DNA from: Pseudevernia furfuracea | Lineage: Eukaryota; Ascomycota; Lecanoromycetes; Lecanorales; Parmeliaceae | Assembly (NCBI GenBank): GCA_022315425.1 | Contig: JAIUPT010000020.1 | Location: forward strand, 682,001-746,000 | Reading direction: 5' to 3' | DNA length: 64,000 nucleotides | Part shown: piece by piece, positions 1-12,598 of the stretch | Layout of the letters: each line of letters begins with the position of its first letter | Position numbering within the stretch: the first letter of the stretch is position 1 | Position numbers and translations under genes: made by a program | The notes under the pieces: model-generated | The model's database searches: none | What the model saw: the letters and a program-made list of their open reading frames with translations, nothing else | Told to the model about the DNA's origin: nothing

Positions 1-1249
1 CATTGACAGCTTCGTCCTCGCGTGACTGGTGGTCCAACATGACGTGGAACGCTCCATTCCGCTTCTCGACAGCCCGAAATCCTGCGACAGGTAGCTTTGG
101 AAGTGGAGATGCCTCTAAGATGTAGCCATTATGAGGTCTCCCTGTGCTCATTTTGTCCATCAACCGCAGCCAATCTCCTTTAACTCTCTCCACGACCACG
201 CCACGCTTCAAAGCTAGCTCCCGGATCCTTTTGTCCTGATCATGGACTTCTCGATTATCCCCACTGTATATGTAGAGCTTGTAGAGCTTCCTTCGTGATG
301 ACAGAAGAGCTGCCATAATCACAGATGTACCGTAAAGAAATTCGGATGCTGGTGTAGTATACGGCATACTCAAGGGAACATTTGAATCTCCGTGTTGTAA
401 TTGCTGGTAATCATCCTGAAATAGGTCTCTTGAAAAGCTTTTTCCCACTGTTCGGTTTGCAAAAAAAGCACGATCTGGCGGCCTATCGAGGTGTCGTCTC
501 ATTGAGAATCGAGGCCTGTGAGGCTCTGTGGACGGGTCCATATCATCCTGCAAGTCTTCAGGCATTGAAAGCCCACGTTCTTGCTCTTCTCCATGATTGG
601 GTGTAGCTGCGCGGCGTGGTGCACGGTCGAAGGGTGCGCGCCCGAAAAGGTCTTTCTCCGAGGTGTAGTTCTTGTCCCCATGAAAAGCCTTGCGGTGAGC
701 TGCTCGGCGGATGATTGAACTGGATTGGCCTAATACTCTAGGCTCCACCTCATGTCCAAACTTGAGGGCTCGACGTAGGTCGCGGTTTCCCTCAGGGTTG
801 CTCGTGTAGTCGTACTTGGCCCCTCGAGTGGAGCGATCGAATTCGCTCTTTTCATTCATTCGAAGTGGCTTCCGGAGTCGTCTTTGTGTTACCCGACTCT
901 CCTTGGTGTTTGCTGATTCCCTAATATCCTCAAAATCTATCCCCTGCTGGTGGTTTGGCCTAGGTCTCCTTTCGCGCGGAGCATGGGAATCACCCATTTG
1001 CTTTCCAAAAGCCCGCTCTCCATCCCGCGGGCGACGGCTTGGAACAGAGTCCTGGGCGGGACCCCTGAGTCGACCAGCACGCCGTCTCTCGGGTCCCTCG
1101 ATGCCATATCGTGATCGCCTTAGAGACTTGTTTATTGCTGTATTGGTTGATATGTACGCGGGAAGGGTCTGTCGCCTTGAGACGTTTCGAATTTCTGGCA
1201 GGCGCTTGCTTCCAAGTCCATGGCTCATGCACGCAACAGCTTTCAGCAT
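1..1249 (-). CDS. MRM1: Mitochondrial rRNA 2'-O-ribose methyltransferase, N-terminal part (cut by window edge)
   Basis: One uninterrupted minus-strand frame runs from an ATG at 1249 to the window edge, giving about 416 codons; the C-terminal SPOUT catalytic part lies outside. The first 60 residues are rich in Arg, Ser and Lys with almost no acidic residues, as expected for a mitochondrial presequence. A long charged linker follows. From about residue 290 comes the SpoU substrate-binding domain: PASEFLYGTSVIMAALLSS, then LYKLYIYSG, then a stretch ending with VAGFRAVEKRNGAFHVMLD. This matches the Mrm1/Pet56 family, which methylates a guanosine of the large mitochondrial rRNA; the family assignment is from known pattern. 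The in-frame stop just upstream of 1249 fixes the start. Its 5' side faces PLD1 across about 480 bp. Confidence 0.85.
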   Translation of the reverse strand, partial: MLKAVACMSHGLGSKRLPEIRNVSRRQTLPAYISTNTAINKSLRRSRYGIEGPERRRAGRLRGPAQDSVPSRRPRDGERAFGKQMGDSHAPRERRPRPNHQQGIDFEDIRESANTKESRVTQRRLRKPLRMNEKSEFDRSTRGAKYDYTSNPEGNRDLRRALKFGHEVEPRVLGQSSSIIRRAAHRKAFHGDKNYTSEKDLFGRAPFDRAPRRAATPNHGEEQERGLSMPEDLQDDMDPSTEPHRPRFSMRRHLDRPPDRAFFANRTVGKSFSRDLFQDDYQQLQHGDSNVPLSMPYTTPASEFLYGTSVIMAALLSSRRKLYKLYIYSGDNREVHDQDKRIRELALKRGVVVERVKGDWLRLMDKMSTGRPHNGYILEASPLPKLPVAGFRAVEKRNGAFHVMLDHQSREDEAVN

Positions 1250-1730
1250 CACATTGGTGCACAGTTGGTTTCATCAACGAGAACAAAGAAATCGCTGCAG
1301 TCGCGCTAGGCCACCCTAGGCCATCGGTCATCGGCCAAAAATTGGCCGTGATGCCAAGTCTTCTGCTCTTCGAGAACCAGGAACGAAGTCGAAAATGTCT
1401 TCAATTAATTGAAAAGAGCGCTGACGTGAGCTCGAGCAGCCAACAGAAGATTACGAATGGACTACTGACACTTGGTACCTAAAAATTATTCCGTGAAGCT
1501 CACCCTACGAAGCCCAAGGACCATCCAACTCTTCAGGGACACGTCTCGTACCTCCGAATTGATCGCGCAGTATTGGGCTACAAGACGGATCGATCGATTG
1601 CTTGCCAGCAAGTGTCGCTATGCAAATTTGCCTGATGCATACAAGAAGCATACACGAAAGACGGTCTTTGAAGGAGGAAGGTTTCCGCTTGTCCCGCTTT
1701 TGAGAGACTGGAGACTGGAGACTGGAGAAA
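1250..1730. promoter_or_regulatory. Divergent intergenic region between MRM1 and PLD1
   Basis: About 480 bp separate the two start codons, so both promoters must lie here. A TATA-like or AT-rich patch (taaaaattatt) is at 1480-1490 and a short tandem gagactgga repeat is at 1703-1725, just ahead of the PLD1 start. Open frames in this interval look like chance. Confidence 0.5.
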
Positions 1731-4700
1731 ATGGCGGAAGTCAATCCACGAAGCATTTCCCCTGCTTCACGCTTGCTACAGGCGCAGAATTCCACGGAGC
1801 CACAATCAAACGCTGTTGCCAGGAATTACCGTAAAGATGTTACATATTCTCCAATTCGTCAAGAGCGGAAGCTGAATGGTTCCACAAAGAAGGACGCATT
1901 GGCAGGTCCCTCTACAGCTTCCGAAGTCTCCGGTTTTCCTTTTGGAAACAGTGTCGATACATATGAGGATGGGCTGAGTGTCACATCAGCAGAAGTACCA
2001 CGGCTGCGCGGCATTGCACACCAGTTACTTCCACGGAGAGCTTCATCTGATCATGCCAGCGGATCGCAAGACCAACCACTAAAATTTAGCTCCGAGAGTT
2101 CCAACCTGCAAGATCCACCCAGTGTCCAGTTCTCGCGTCCAGCAGTCGATACTGAGCAGTCGGGTGCACACTGGAGATTTGGCTCCAGTGACTTTGCTGG
2201 TGATGAGACCGTGAATAGGACTCGCCGGGGAGGAGCACTGTTCAACAAGCTCAAGGCTTTCGCTAGCCCGCCTAGCGTGCACTCCCACAAGAGGACTTCA
2301 AGCGGCTTCAGCCTGGGTCCAGACTCTGTCGACGAGCGGAGGGTTTCACATCTTTCAGAGGGAGATGAGCCTATGAATGTTCCGTCAGGTGAGGGGGAAA
2401 GTGATCTTGACGCTGATGCAGAGGGGAGCACCGGAGAGGATGATACCATTGGCTCTTCGGATCGGAGAAGGCGGAAGAGTCGACGACCACAGGACGGAGG
2501 GCCTCAAACGGCCCCTACCACACCCAAAATGATGCCACGGAATATGCGGCCAGGCTTTCTGTCCAGCAGTTCCATGACTCCAACGGACAAATTTCGCCCC
2601 TCCTTTCTCCCGCGAAGAGCAACAACGACAGATCTATCTGCAGAAGGACGCCAAGGGGTTTCTGAGGATGAAGGTCGGGACAAACTTCGTCGAGCCAATG
2701 CATGGCGCAAGGGTAGTGCATGGGTCCATGGTCCACGCGGGTTGAGTTATGCAGGTAGCCGCAAGCAAAGCCAGCAACCTTCTACCGAAGAACGCCGACC
2801 GAGCAACTTAAGAAGGCTCACTGGTTTCGGAGCGAGCAATGACGGTACCGAATCTTCCCCTTTCTCGCCATGGAGGGGTCATCGAGGCGAGCGTGCTACA
2901 ACAATCAGTGCAGCAAAATGGCGTCAATTGAAAGCCGGGTTGAGAATGATGGGTCAACGTCGGAAAGCTGAGAACACCATCGATCATGCCAAATCTGCTG
3001 AGCTGCTTGCTGAACTTACAGCTGGCGTCCCCGCAGCGCTTATACTCGCGAGCATGTTCCAAAGAGATGAACATGGAAATAAGCGGATACCAGTATTGTT
3101 GGAACAGCTCAAAGTCCGACTAACGGACAGCCAACAGGTTTCGTCCAAATCCGGTGAACGCCACATGATTTTTCGAATTGAAATGGAATATGGAAATGGG
3201 TTGACCCGGATGAAATGGGTGATTCACCGCGCGCTTAGAGATTTCGTCACCTTACACACACGCTACAAAATACAAATCGGTGCTCAAAAGTATGTCAAGT
3301 TGAAGAATGCCGATGCACGTACGAAGCTGCCTCGTTTTCCAAGGAGTGCGTTTCCGTATCTACGGGATGCAAGAGGTCTCAAAAGCGATTCTGAAGATGA
3401 AGAAGATGGTGAGGGGACTGGTCCAAGTGGTGGTGAGGCAAGTGGAGCAGAACGTTCCAGCAAGAAGAAAGTACGCCCTTCTTTAGGAATTTCGAGGCGA
3501 AAGTCAAGTGTTGCGAATGTGCATGGTGGAGATGGGTCTATTGCACCTGCGCGCAAAGACGCATATCCAGAAAGGCAACGTAAGAAGCTTGAGCTCTATC
3601 TCCAGCAGATGATTCGATATCTCATATTTCGGCCTGAGAGTAATCGATTGTGCAAGTTCCTCGAGCTTTCTGCTCTTGGAGTGCGCCTTGCTGCTGAAGG
3701 AAGCTACCATGGAAAAGAAGGACTTCTTATAATACAGTCCGGAAAGGGTGTTGACTTTCGGAAAGCCTGGACACCGTCCCTCCTCGCAGGTCGCCATGGT
3801 CCCAAATGGTTTTCTGTTCGTCACAGCTACGTTGTCTGTGTAGACTCCCCAGAAGAGATGAACATATACGATGTCTTCTTGGTAGATTCCAGCTTTCAAG
3901 TCCAGACTAAGAGAAGAGGCCTGCGCGAGCACAAACCCAAAGACATGGCAAAGGCTGCAAAGGAATCGGCTTCACATCCAAAGCACCATAGTCTGAAACT
4001 GTACAATTCGGAAAGGAAGCTAAAGCTACTGGCCAAGACCGAAAGGCAACTGCACCAATTCGAAGAATCGATCAAATGGATGCTAACATCTACTTCCTGG
4101 GCCAAACCCAAGCGTTTTGACAGCTTCGCTCCCGTCCGTTCTAATGTGTTTGCCCAATGGCTAGTTGATGGCAGAGACTACATGTGGAACGTGTCAAGAG
4201 CAATAAGCATGGCTAAGGATGTTATCTACATACACGATTGGTGGCTGAGCCCAGAACTGTACATGCGAAGGCCTGCCGCAATTAGTCAGAAATGGCGACT
4301 GGACAGACTACTGCAACGCAAGGCACGAGAAGGAGTCAAGGTGTTCGTCATAATGTACCGCAATATCAACTCCGCCATTCCTATCGACTCCGAATACACC
4401 AAATTCTCGCTTCTTGACTTACATCACAATGTCTTTGTTCAACGGTCACCCAATCAATTCCGACAAAACACCTTCTTCTGGGCTCATCACGAGAAAATCT
4501 GCATTATTGATCACATGGTAGCCTTTGTTGGGGGAATTGATCTATGTTTCGGTAGATGGGACACTCCTCAGCATTCGGTTGTGGACGACAAGTTGACCGG
4601 CTTCGAAGCGTCTGACGCACCAAAAGATGCCGATCACTGTCAGCTTTGGCCGGGCAAGGATTACTCCAATCCCAGAGTCCAGGACTTTTTTGCTCTAGAA

Positions 4701-7227
4701 AAGCCATACGAAGAGATGTACAATAGATTCAAGGTACCGCGGATGCCATGGCATGACATTCATATGCAAATTGTAGGCCAGCCCGCCCGTGACCTGACTA
4801 GGCATTTTGTGCAACGATGGAATTATATCCTACGCCAACGCAAGCCAACTCGGCCTACCCCGTTCCTACTGCCTCCACCAGACTTTCAGCCTGCAGACCT
4901 TGAAGCTCTAGGGCTTAATGGTACATGTGAAGTGCAGATACTGCGGTCCGCCTGCTGGTGGTCGCTAGGGACGCCAAATCATACTGAGCATAGCATCATG
5001 AACGCCTACATCAAAACGATCGAGCAATCAGAGCACTTTGTCTATATTGAAAATCAATTCTTCATCAGCAGCTGCGAGGTTGAAGGTACTCGGATCGAGA
5101 ATCACATTGGTGATGCTCTTGTCGAACGCATCGTCAGGGCCTCGGAGAGGAGGGAAAATTGGCGTGCAGTCATAGTCATTCCTCTAATGCCCGGTTTCCA
5201 AAATACTGTTGATCAACAGGATGGCACAAGTATCAGACTTATTATGCAATGCCAATATCGGAGCATATGCCGAGGAGAAGCATCGATTTTCGGTCGAGTA
5301 CGCGCCCAAGGCATCGAGCCCGAGGACTACATTCAGTTCTACAGCCTACGTTCTTGGGGTAGGATCGGACCTACCAAGCAGCTCGTGACAGAGCAGCTCT
5401 ATATCCACGCAAAGTGTATGGTCGTTGATGACAGAATAGCAATCATTGGTTCAGCGAACATCAATGAGCGCTCGATGCTTGGCTCTCGGGATTCCGAATG
5501 TGCGGCTGTGGTCCGGGATACTGATATGCTCTGGTCAACTATGAATGGCGAGCCATATCTCGTTGGCCGATTTGCTCACACCTTGCGAATGCGCCTCATG
5601 CGGGAACATCTTGGCATTGACGTTGATGAAGTCTTGGAAGATGATCTGCAAGAGGAGAAAGATCAAAAAGAGCAACAGTGGGAGAATGACATGAACAAAT
5701 TTCACAACAAGGAGGCCATGGATCGCGATACTGCAGATAAAATACTAGAGTCCAAACATCGAGCTCAAGATGAAGCCATTCAGAAGGCCGAGAAAATGTC
5801 TAGCTTCAACTATGATGCTCCAGTGGAGCAGGCCAACAATCCTAACTTAAAATCAAACAAGAAGCTCACCGTCGACCCTCGAGTCACCGACAATGTGGAG
5901 CACAAGAAAGACGTCGATGGAGAGGGGACAGATGCATGGAAGCGAGAAGAGGAGGCTGGCAAAGCTGGTCGTCGTGATACGTACCTGTTTACTGGGAAGA
6001 CTGGCGGCAAAGAGGTGCTCCTATCGCCTGAAGATGCCAACGCTGCTAAAGGTAGACCATCATCACCCAATAAACAAGACTCGCCACGGAAAAGGTCGCA
6101 TACTCCCGTTGCTGATGACGACGGCAATGGTAACGCCGCACTACCTCCACCTCTTTTGACTCGTACCAACACAGCAACGCTTGGGCTGTCTCAAACATCG
6201 ACGCTTCCTCCTCTGCCGATGACCGACGATACTGACATTGGTGGACCCTCTATACAACGGACGCCATCGCAAAAGGCGGCTGAGATCACAAACCCTCTCG
6301 TGGCTAACATGAAGCGACCATTCGTGGACAAAGACTGCATGCGCGACCCCCTCAACGATTCATTCTTCCTAGACACCTGGCACGTCGTAGCGGAGAACAA
6401 TACCAAACTCTTCCGGCAAGTCTTCCGTTGCATGCCAGACAACGACGTCAAATCCTGGAAAGAATACAAAGAATACTCCGCGTACGCCGAGCGCTTCTCC
6501 CAGGCACAAGGTGGCGGCAAGAGCAAGGACCGAGTTCAGCAAGATGCTCCCGGCTCTAGTGGACCACCGGGCAATGTCAGTCTTTCTGACAAGCTTCGTC
6601 TACTAGGACCCATCGGCGAGAGGGCTGGTGAAGCCGAAAGCAAAGCCGAGACATTGGGGGAGAAACTCATCCATAGCCAGAAAGACAACAACCACAACAA
6701 CCATTCCATGGGAAAGATCGAAGAATGGGCTGAGGAAGCCAACAAGGCACAAATTGAGCGACAGGCAAAAGAATCTAAAGACAAGCGCCCAAGATCCCCC
6801 AGTGCCGCTGGGACAGAAACGACAATCGAAGAAAAAGCCCCCTTACGCGCCTCCAATGAGCTGAGGCCTGCTACGACCTTTGATTCAGAAGCCACGACCA
6901 AGGTGCCGCCACCGCCTTCTGTCGCCTACTCCGACGCCCTCAACCAGAACACGTCTTCACAGAAAAGAAGGAGAAGGGCAACTACTCGCAGTTCGAGAAG
7001 AGAATTCCATGCCAGCGACGACATCATCGCTCTTAGTGATGCGGATGAACTGATGCAGATGGTGCAAGGCCATTTGGTGCTTTGGCCGTACGACTGGCTC
7101 GCGAGGGAAGAGCAGGGAGGGAATTGGCTGTATAGTATTGATGGGTTGGCGCCTTTGGAGATTTAGTAAGTCTTCCGTTCCTTGATCCTGATAGGTGGTG
7201 GACGTGCTGACCGTGAATAGCAACTGA
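1731..7227 (+). CDS. PLD1: Phospholipase D (PX-PH-HKD type), join(1731..7165,7221..7227)
   Basis: Hydrolyses phosphatidylcholine to phosphatidate and choline on membranes; the fungal Pld1/Spo14 class acts in secretion and sporulation. The product is about 1813 residues. The first 450 are low-complexity and Ser/Arg-rich. A PX-like domain spans about 480-640 and a PH-like domain about 655-760. The first catalytic motif is HEKICIID near residue 920 and the second is HAKCMVVD near 1226, followed by GSANINERSMLGSRDSE; both HKD motifs are intact. The acidic, basic tail of about 450 residues is longer than in yeast. The frame stops at 7166-7168, but a clean intron (GTAAGT at 7166, gctgac branch, AG at 7220) replaces that stop and adds a micro-exon, so the protein ends ..EIYN. 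The start ATG is the first in the open frame. Confidence 0.93.
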
Positions 7228-7788
7228 ACGTTCCCATTCATCTTGCTTCCTTCCTCAAACCGTCATCACAAGCTCCAAACTCGCAAGCCACACTTCTGGC
7301 TTCAGGTGTTTTGCATAAAGGCATGGCGTTCCTTTGGTCTAATACATGCACAAGCGACGGCGTTTCCTCCGGGCTACACAATCCATGTTCTAGGGAGTTC
7401 TTTGGTGATGGTGGGCATCATGGGTTTGGCGGTCCTTTCACTTTGTGGCCCATCATGTATTCTACTTCCGTTTAGACTGCGCGTACATAAGCCATCGCTG
7501 ACAGCGTGCAAATGTGAAAGTGTCGGGGTAACCATTGCATGAGGGTGTATGTTGCCACCGATTGCCTAATAACCTGGCTGCTTTCTGCGCCTTTTCCATA
7601 CTTGTATGTGTCCTTCACCGAGGCAAGGTTGAAAAAGAAGAAAAGGGTATAACGGCACAACATTTCGTAAACATAAAACGTGCCGGAAACAGCGGTCCTG
7701 GAAACGCCAAAAACTCCACTGCGTCCATGCGCCCAGATCCCATCTTTCCATCCTCCATCAATCGTCGTCATCGCCCCTTACCCCCTTC
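7228..7788. other. Convergent intergenic region, no gene seen
   Basis: About 560 bp lie between the stop codons of PLD1 and the IFRD gene. It must hold both 3' ends. Short open frames here have no recognisable content. Confidence 0.6.
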
Positions 7789-9295
7789 TCATCCATCGTT
7801 GCTCATCATAATCGGCAATGTCTCAAACACAACCTCATTCTTCTCATAGTGTCCCACAAACCCCCCCTGCAACACCCGCTTCAGCCCCTGCAACCTCGTC
7901 AACTTCCACCACTTGTCAATCCTCATGACGCCGCCTTTGTGTATCCTTACCACCATCCTCGACCCATACCGTTTTCCCGTTTCATCGTTGATGGCGTTTT
8001 GATATCTAGGGCCACGGGTCGGGTAGTCGACACTGTTCAAGATGTCTGCGAAATTGGTACGCAGGGCTTTGCGATCGGTTTTGCTAAGGTGATGGGTGCT
8101 GATTGAGGCAATGGATTGGAGAGAGTGGATGAGCTGGTCCGTGCGGCGGTAGGCGGGGTAGAGGCGGATGAGCTTGGGTACGCCGGGCGTTTCGTCGGGG
8201 TCGGACATGATTTCGCTGTCTGGGTAGTCGGCCAGGCTGTCTTCTGCGGGGTCGACTTGCTTGAAGGATTTCTCGAAGAGCAGAGCTATGTTCTCGCCGG
8301 CTGCTATTTGGACCGAGGGGAAAGAGGAAGTGATTTGGTCGGCGAACGCTTCGACTGCGTCTTCAGACTGAGGGGAAACGTCGTCGATAAGGGTGCAGAG
8401 AAACCCCCATTCTTCGAGCGCAGCGGTCACAGGCTCAGGCTCGTCGGGTGCGGAAATGGTGTGCCCATCGCTGGTTATGATCTCGAGCAGGAAGTCCATA
8501 TTCTCGAGGATTTCGTCGTCGGAGGCGCCGCCGTAGAAGGTGCAAGTGCCGAGGGTGTGGATAGCGGCTGTTTTGCTGGCGGTGAAGCTAGAATGTGAGA
8601 TTGCACGTTTGAGAGGAGTGGAGGCGGCTTCGTATATGAGGTCTGAAGGGGAGGTCATGAGAGTCATTGCGAGTGCTATGAGAAAGGGATTAGCTTTATA
8701 GGACTTAGTAGAGAAATGATGGAGGTACCTTTCATAGCGAGTATCGTCTCCTTTTCCGTCTTCTCTTCCTTGATGCTTTTGAGAAAAGCAACCACCAGCT
8801 CTGCTTCCTTCCCACGAATCTCTTCCTCCGCATACTGCGAGGTCAAGATGTGTACGTAAGCCTTGTAGCACCTTTCTCTTCCCTGCACAGTGCTGCCCTT
8901 CCTGGCGAGGATTTCCTCTGTTCGGTCTGCGAGCTCCGACCTCCATGCATCTCCTGAGCGTTCTGTGCTGTCACCATTGAGGACTTCGTCAATGGAACCG
9001 ACACTATATCATTCATTAGCACTCATGGTTCTATGTAGCTGATCGAGAAGAGGAGCGCAGCCTCGTCCGAAACGAGGCAAATTTAGGGGAGGCACCCTTA
9101 CCTGAACGAGGTCTCATCACTGAGCTCTTCTTCGTCATCTGAGCCTCCTCTGCTGCTATTTGCCCTGACCCTGCTCGCAGCGCGAGATGTTGCAGGTGAG
9201 CTCGGCTTGGAGTTCGCCGGAGACGATACCTTGGAGCGCGCCTTGCGAGAAGTAGTCTTGCCGCTCTCGAGAGCTTGTCGACGTAAATCGTGCAT
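7789..9295 (-). CDS. Interferon-related developmental regulator (IFRD) family protein, complement(join(7789..8675,8729..9003,9102..9295))
   Basis: Armadillo-like all-helical protein of the IFRD1/IFRD2 family, in other eukaryotes a ribosome-associated or co-regulatory factor; its job in fungi is not well known. Product about 451 residues. The N-terminus (MHDLRRQALESGKTTSRKAR) is the basic start typical of fungal members. A Ser-rich acidic stretch follows, then the helical IFRD core (about 70-350) with LIYEAASTPLKRAISHS and GTCTFYGGASDDEILENMDF. The basic C-terminal IFRD_C region contains YGSRMVVRIHKGG and IDKWWKL. Intron 9004-9101 has GTAAGG, a TGCTAATGA branch and ATAG. Intron 8676-8728 has GTACCT, GCTAAT and CATAG. 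A start at 9313 (six more residues) is possible; I prefer 9295 from the conserved beginning. Confidence 0.85.
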
Positions 9296-10101
9296 TTTGT
9301 GAAGCAATTGCAACAGCTATCGGAAATGTGTTTGTAGCCTTGCTTGTGTGATATGGCGGTGAGGTTCCTTGAGAGTTGGTGTGCTATTTAAAATCAAGTA
9401 ACAGGAATCTGCAGAGTTCGGAGGGCAAGAGATATAGTCGCAGTTCCATTAATGGCCTTTGTGGAGGGAGCTAGCAAAAAGCTATGGTGTCAAGAAAGCA
9501 AAGTGGATAATAGAATGACTGGTGATGGTGGATAATGAAGAAGGTGGAAGGTCTTTGAAGAGTCATATGCTATTATTGTTCTTGACTTGTTGGTGTGGGC
9601 GAAAATGATCCGGGGACTGCTAGAGTAGCGTATCCCCTATATTCATGCCCCGTGCATCTCATCTCGATGCCTAAAGCTGGTCCATGGTTGAAACCATTCA
9701 AAAGTCATTTGGTCTACTCGACCTTTACAAGCTTCAGTGTTGTAAAATGTAAAATTGTATGAACTCAGTGTTTGAAAAGTCTTCGTTGGGATATGGTTTC
9801 AGAGAAGCTGGAGAAACGCTTGGCTGACAATGATATATATCCGAAAGAATTCTACTCCGGACCATGAGAGCCTTGAGATGTTCTAAATGCATGATTCAAT
9901 AACTAACAGCTCGGTCCATATGCATCATCACCTCTCCTTTTGTTTCAAGTCCCTGATAACCCGCGCCTCGCTAAAGTAGTAAAGATCAATCTTGTATTTT
10001 CGAAAACCAATTCCCCTCGCCCTCTCCTTGCTTCCTATGAACACGAGAAACAATCTGTCACCCACCCCTCTCGATTCCGTGCTGGAGTCTTATAAGCCCC
10101 C
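9296..10101. other. Intergenic region upstream of the IFRD gene, no gene seen
   Basis: About 800 bp, AT-richer than its neighbours. It should contain the IFRD promoter and the 3' untranslated region of RTF1. No convincing reading frame. Confidence 0.55.
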
Positions 10102-12142
10102 CTAGATCTCTATGTCGATCCCCAGGTCCATGGCGGCGATGATCTCGTCGTCCATGTTGCGGTTCCCAAGTACAGGCATGCCCGAAGCTGTCAACGTTGG
10201 GGCTGGGCTGGGGTGCACCGGCTTTGTCGCCTTCACCTTGGGAGTACTTACTGCAGCAGGGGTCGCAGAACGACTAATGTCGCGACTGCCGCCGTTCTGG
10301 CGAGCAAGAAGCGGATTCAGAGTCTCATTCGCATCGTGATGGGTCTTGGCGTAAGTCTTGACGCGCGCAAAGGAATTTGGCACAGCCTCTCCACGCTGAA
10401 CAGCTTCACGATTGATCCGGTCAGCCTTGCGCTCTGCGAGTTGAGCTTTGCGGACATTTTCTCGGTTTGCCTTGCGGTTGGCTCTGTTCAATTCAGCAAG
10501 GCGCTCCTGTTGGGTTGGTCCAGCAGGGACAACGGGTTTGGCTTTGGGGTCGACAAGGCAGGTGCCGTATTTGAGTTTTGGTCCATCTAAGGCAGCTAGC
10601 TCGGCGTCACACTTGGCAATCGCAGCTTCATCGCCTTTCACTTCGGCGGCACGACGACGGGTGTTGATGCTGTTACGCTCAAAGTAGGCGTCCTTTTTCT
10701 GCATAACACCTTGGCGCTTCAGCTTCTCTGTAATCTCTTCGTCGGTGAAATGATGTTTGACGACTCCTTCAAATTCATCGATCTTTGAACGGAGGAAAGA
10801 CTTGGTAGGCAGTGTTTTCCCTGAGTCACTCATGGCGATCTTGTAGTTTGCGACCTCAGCCTGTACGCGTCAGTCTTGTAAGTATCGAGGCGGACTTAGA
10901 CATACTTCTGTGGGGACTGAATTTGAAATGGCCGCAAAGTGACAGTCCTTCACAGCCCCGTCAACCGCAAGTTGGACGTGTTGATTGGTAACGATTTTCT
11001 TTCCATTCGGCCTCTCTACGGCATAGTCGAAGCCTTCTTTCTCCAAAATCCCTGGAACCATTAGTGAAGAGCATGGGCCAGAATCTGAGTGAAACATACC
11101 CCTGATCGACATCAACTCATAGTTCATCTCACCACTGGCCTTTGGTTTCGATGGTAGACGAACATAGAAGTCCTTGGCAGCCTCTCCAAACCCTGGGTAA
11201 AAGCAGTAGTCTGCGAGTGCACCGCGAGATAAAGTCGCACGTCGGACATCGTCGTAGTCCACAGGCTGCGCATTACGAAGTTTGTAGTCGTCCACCTTGA
11301 GTTTCCCATCATCCCACTCAACCTCGCTCTCTCCGTCGGCGTCAGCGCTCGAATATTTATTTTCACTAGAGCTTCGTGCCCGACGATCTTTTCGATTTGC
11401 TCCATCACGTTTCCGCTGTTGGTCTCGCAAATTCTTCTCTTCGCGCTGACGTTTGTATGCATCGATGGCCGCTGATGTTTCACCGACTTTGCGTCCACCA
11501 AGTGTAGTCTTCTGGCGAGAACTCTTTCTTGGGCTATCTTCAAGATCGGTAGTACCAATCTTGCGCTTCTTGTCGGCCAACTTCGTATCTACATTCCCAC
11601 GAGTTTGCAAAAGACGACGAAGGTGCTGGTCTTGTTTATTGCGTTCAACGATTTGGTCACGATCCGCAAGGATCGACTCGCGCTCGATCTCGGAGAGGGC
11701 CATGATCTTTCTCTTGTCTTGCTCAGAATAGAATTTCTCGTCGACAGGAAAGAGGGGACCTCCGGCACCGGCGCCATTGGCTGGAGAGGCGTCTGGGTCG
11801 GATTCAGACATTGGAGCAGATTGTAGAGAGTCTTGCGATCCAGGTGCGGAAGAGCTGGAGATGTGTGTAAACTTTGTGTTTAGACTTAGTGTCTCATGTA
11901 ATGACTTACGCTTCACCTTCGTCCTCGGACTCAGCTTTGCGTTGCTTCATGGGTTTGCTGGTGCCTCCACGCTTGGCGTTCGGGGTCATACTGGATCGGT
12001 CTTTGGTATGTGGTGGAGAAAGTGCGATTGTGGGTAGGGGAGAAACAGCTTTGGCGGTGGTAGGAGGTGCCTCTGTGGTCTCCTCATCAGAAGAATCATC
12101 ACCTCCGGCAAGAGCGAGAAGTTCCGCATCGTCGACCTCCAT
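10102..12142 (-). CDS. RTF1: Paf1-complex subunit Rtf1 (Plus3 domain), complement(join(10102..10860,10906..11051,11100..11854,11910..12142))
   Basis: Nuclear elongation factor that joins the Paf1 complex to RNA polymerase II/Spt5 and stimulates H2B ubiquitination. Product about 630 residues. The N-terminus is acidic (MEVDDAELLALAGGDDSSDEE), followed by a charged coiled-coil region with KQDQHLRRLLQTRGNVDTK. The Plus3 domain starts near residue 255 with DYDDVRRATLSRGALADYCFYPGF and continues over two introns through FDYAVERPNGKKIVTNQHVQL to the AEVANYKIAMSDSGK strand. A helical C-terminus carries FTDEEITEKLKRQG. Introns have GTAAGT/CAG, GTATGT/CAG and GTATGT/CAG ends, and splicing restores one frame throughout. 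The start is the first ATG of the acidic N-terminus typical of the family. It shares a 456-bp upstream region with COQ7. Confidence 0.92.
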
Positions 12143-12598
12143 CTCAGCGCTGGGGCAAGTATCGGTTAAATGATGCGTAGGAAAGTGTGACGAAGCCTGC
12201 TTCGCCGGAGTAGAGTGATGGATCCAATCAGTCAAGCGTTGTAGCAGCGGTAGTTCGATGTGAGGAAGCTGGATTAACGAATTTGTGTGCAGTTGAAGCA
12301 AAACTAAAGATGCAGAGTCAGACGTAGGCTCGTGTCGAAATCTGCAGGGATTATGAAGAAGCTAAAGAATGGAGGGGGTTGGTGTTTCACCCAGTATGCA
12401 GGATGTACTTCGAGTGAAGATTAAAGTGGCATTTATTCACTTCCGTGAACATGCAACTCCTTTGTGCCAAGATCTCAGGCGCGGTAAGCGCGCCATCGGG
12501 TGAACTTCGGCGCTCTCAAGTTGATGATGGATGTGAGTCCTGCACTCAGTACGCAGGTGCTTACACTTTCCATGTGATACTGAGAGTATCAGTACGCC
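12143..12598. promoter_or_regulatory. Divergent promoter region RTF1/COQ7
   Basis: 456 bp between the two start codons; it must carry both promoters. An open plus-strand frame overlapping it (12445-13077) is in a different phase from COQ7 and looks like a chance frame. Confidence 0.45.

Noticed and set aside
8116..8598. 160-codon plus-strand frame
   Set aside because: It is the antisense shadow of the IFRD exon, which has recognisable family motifs.
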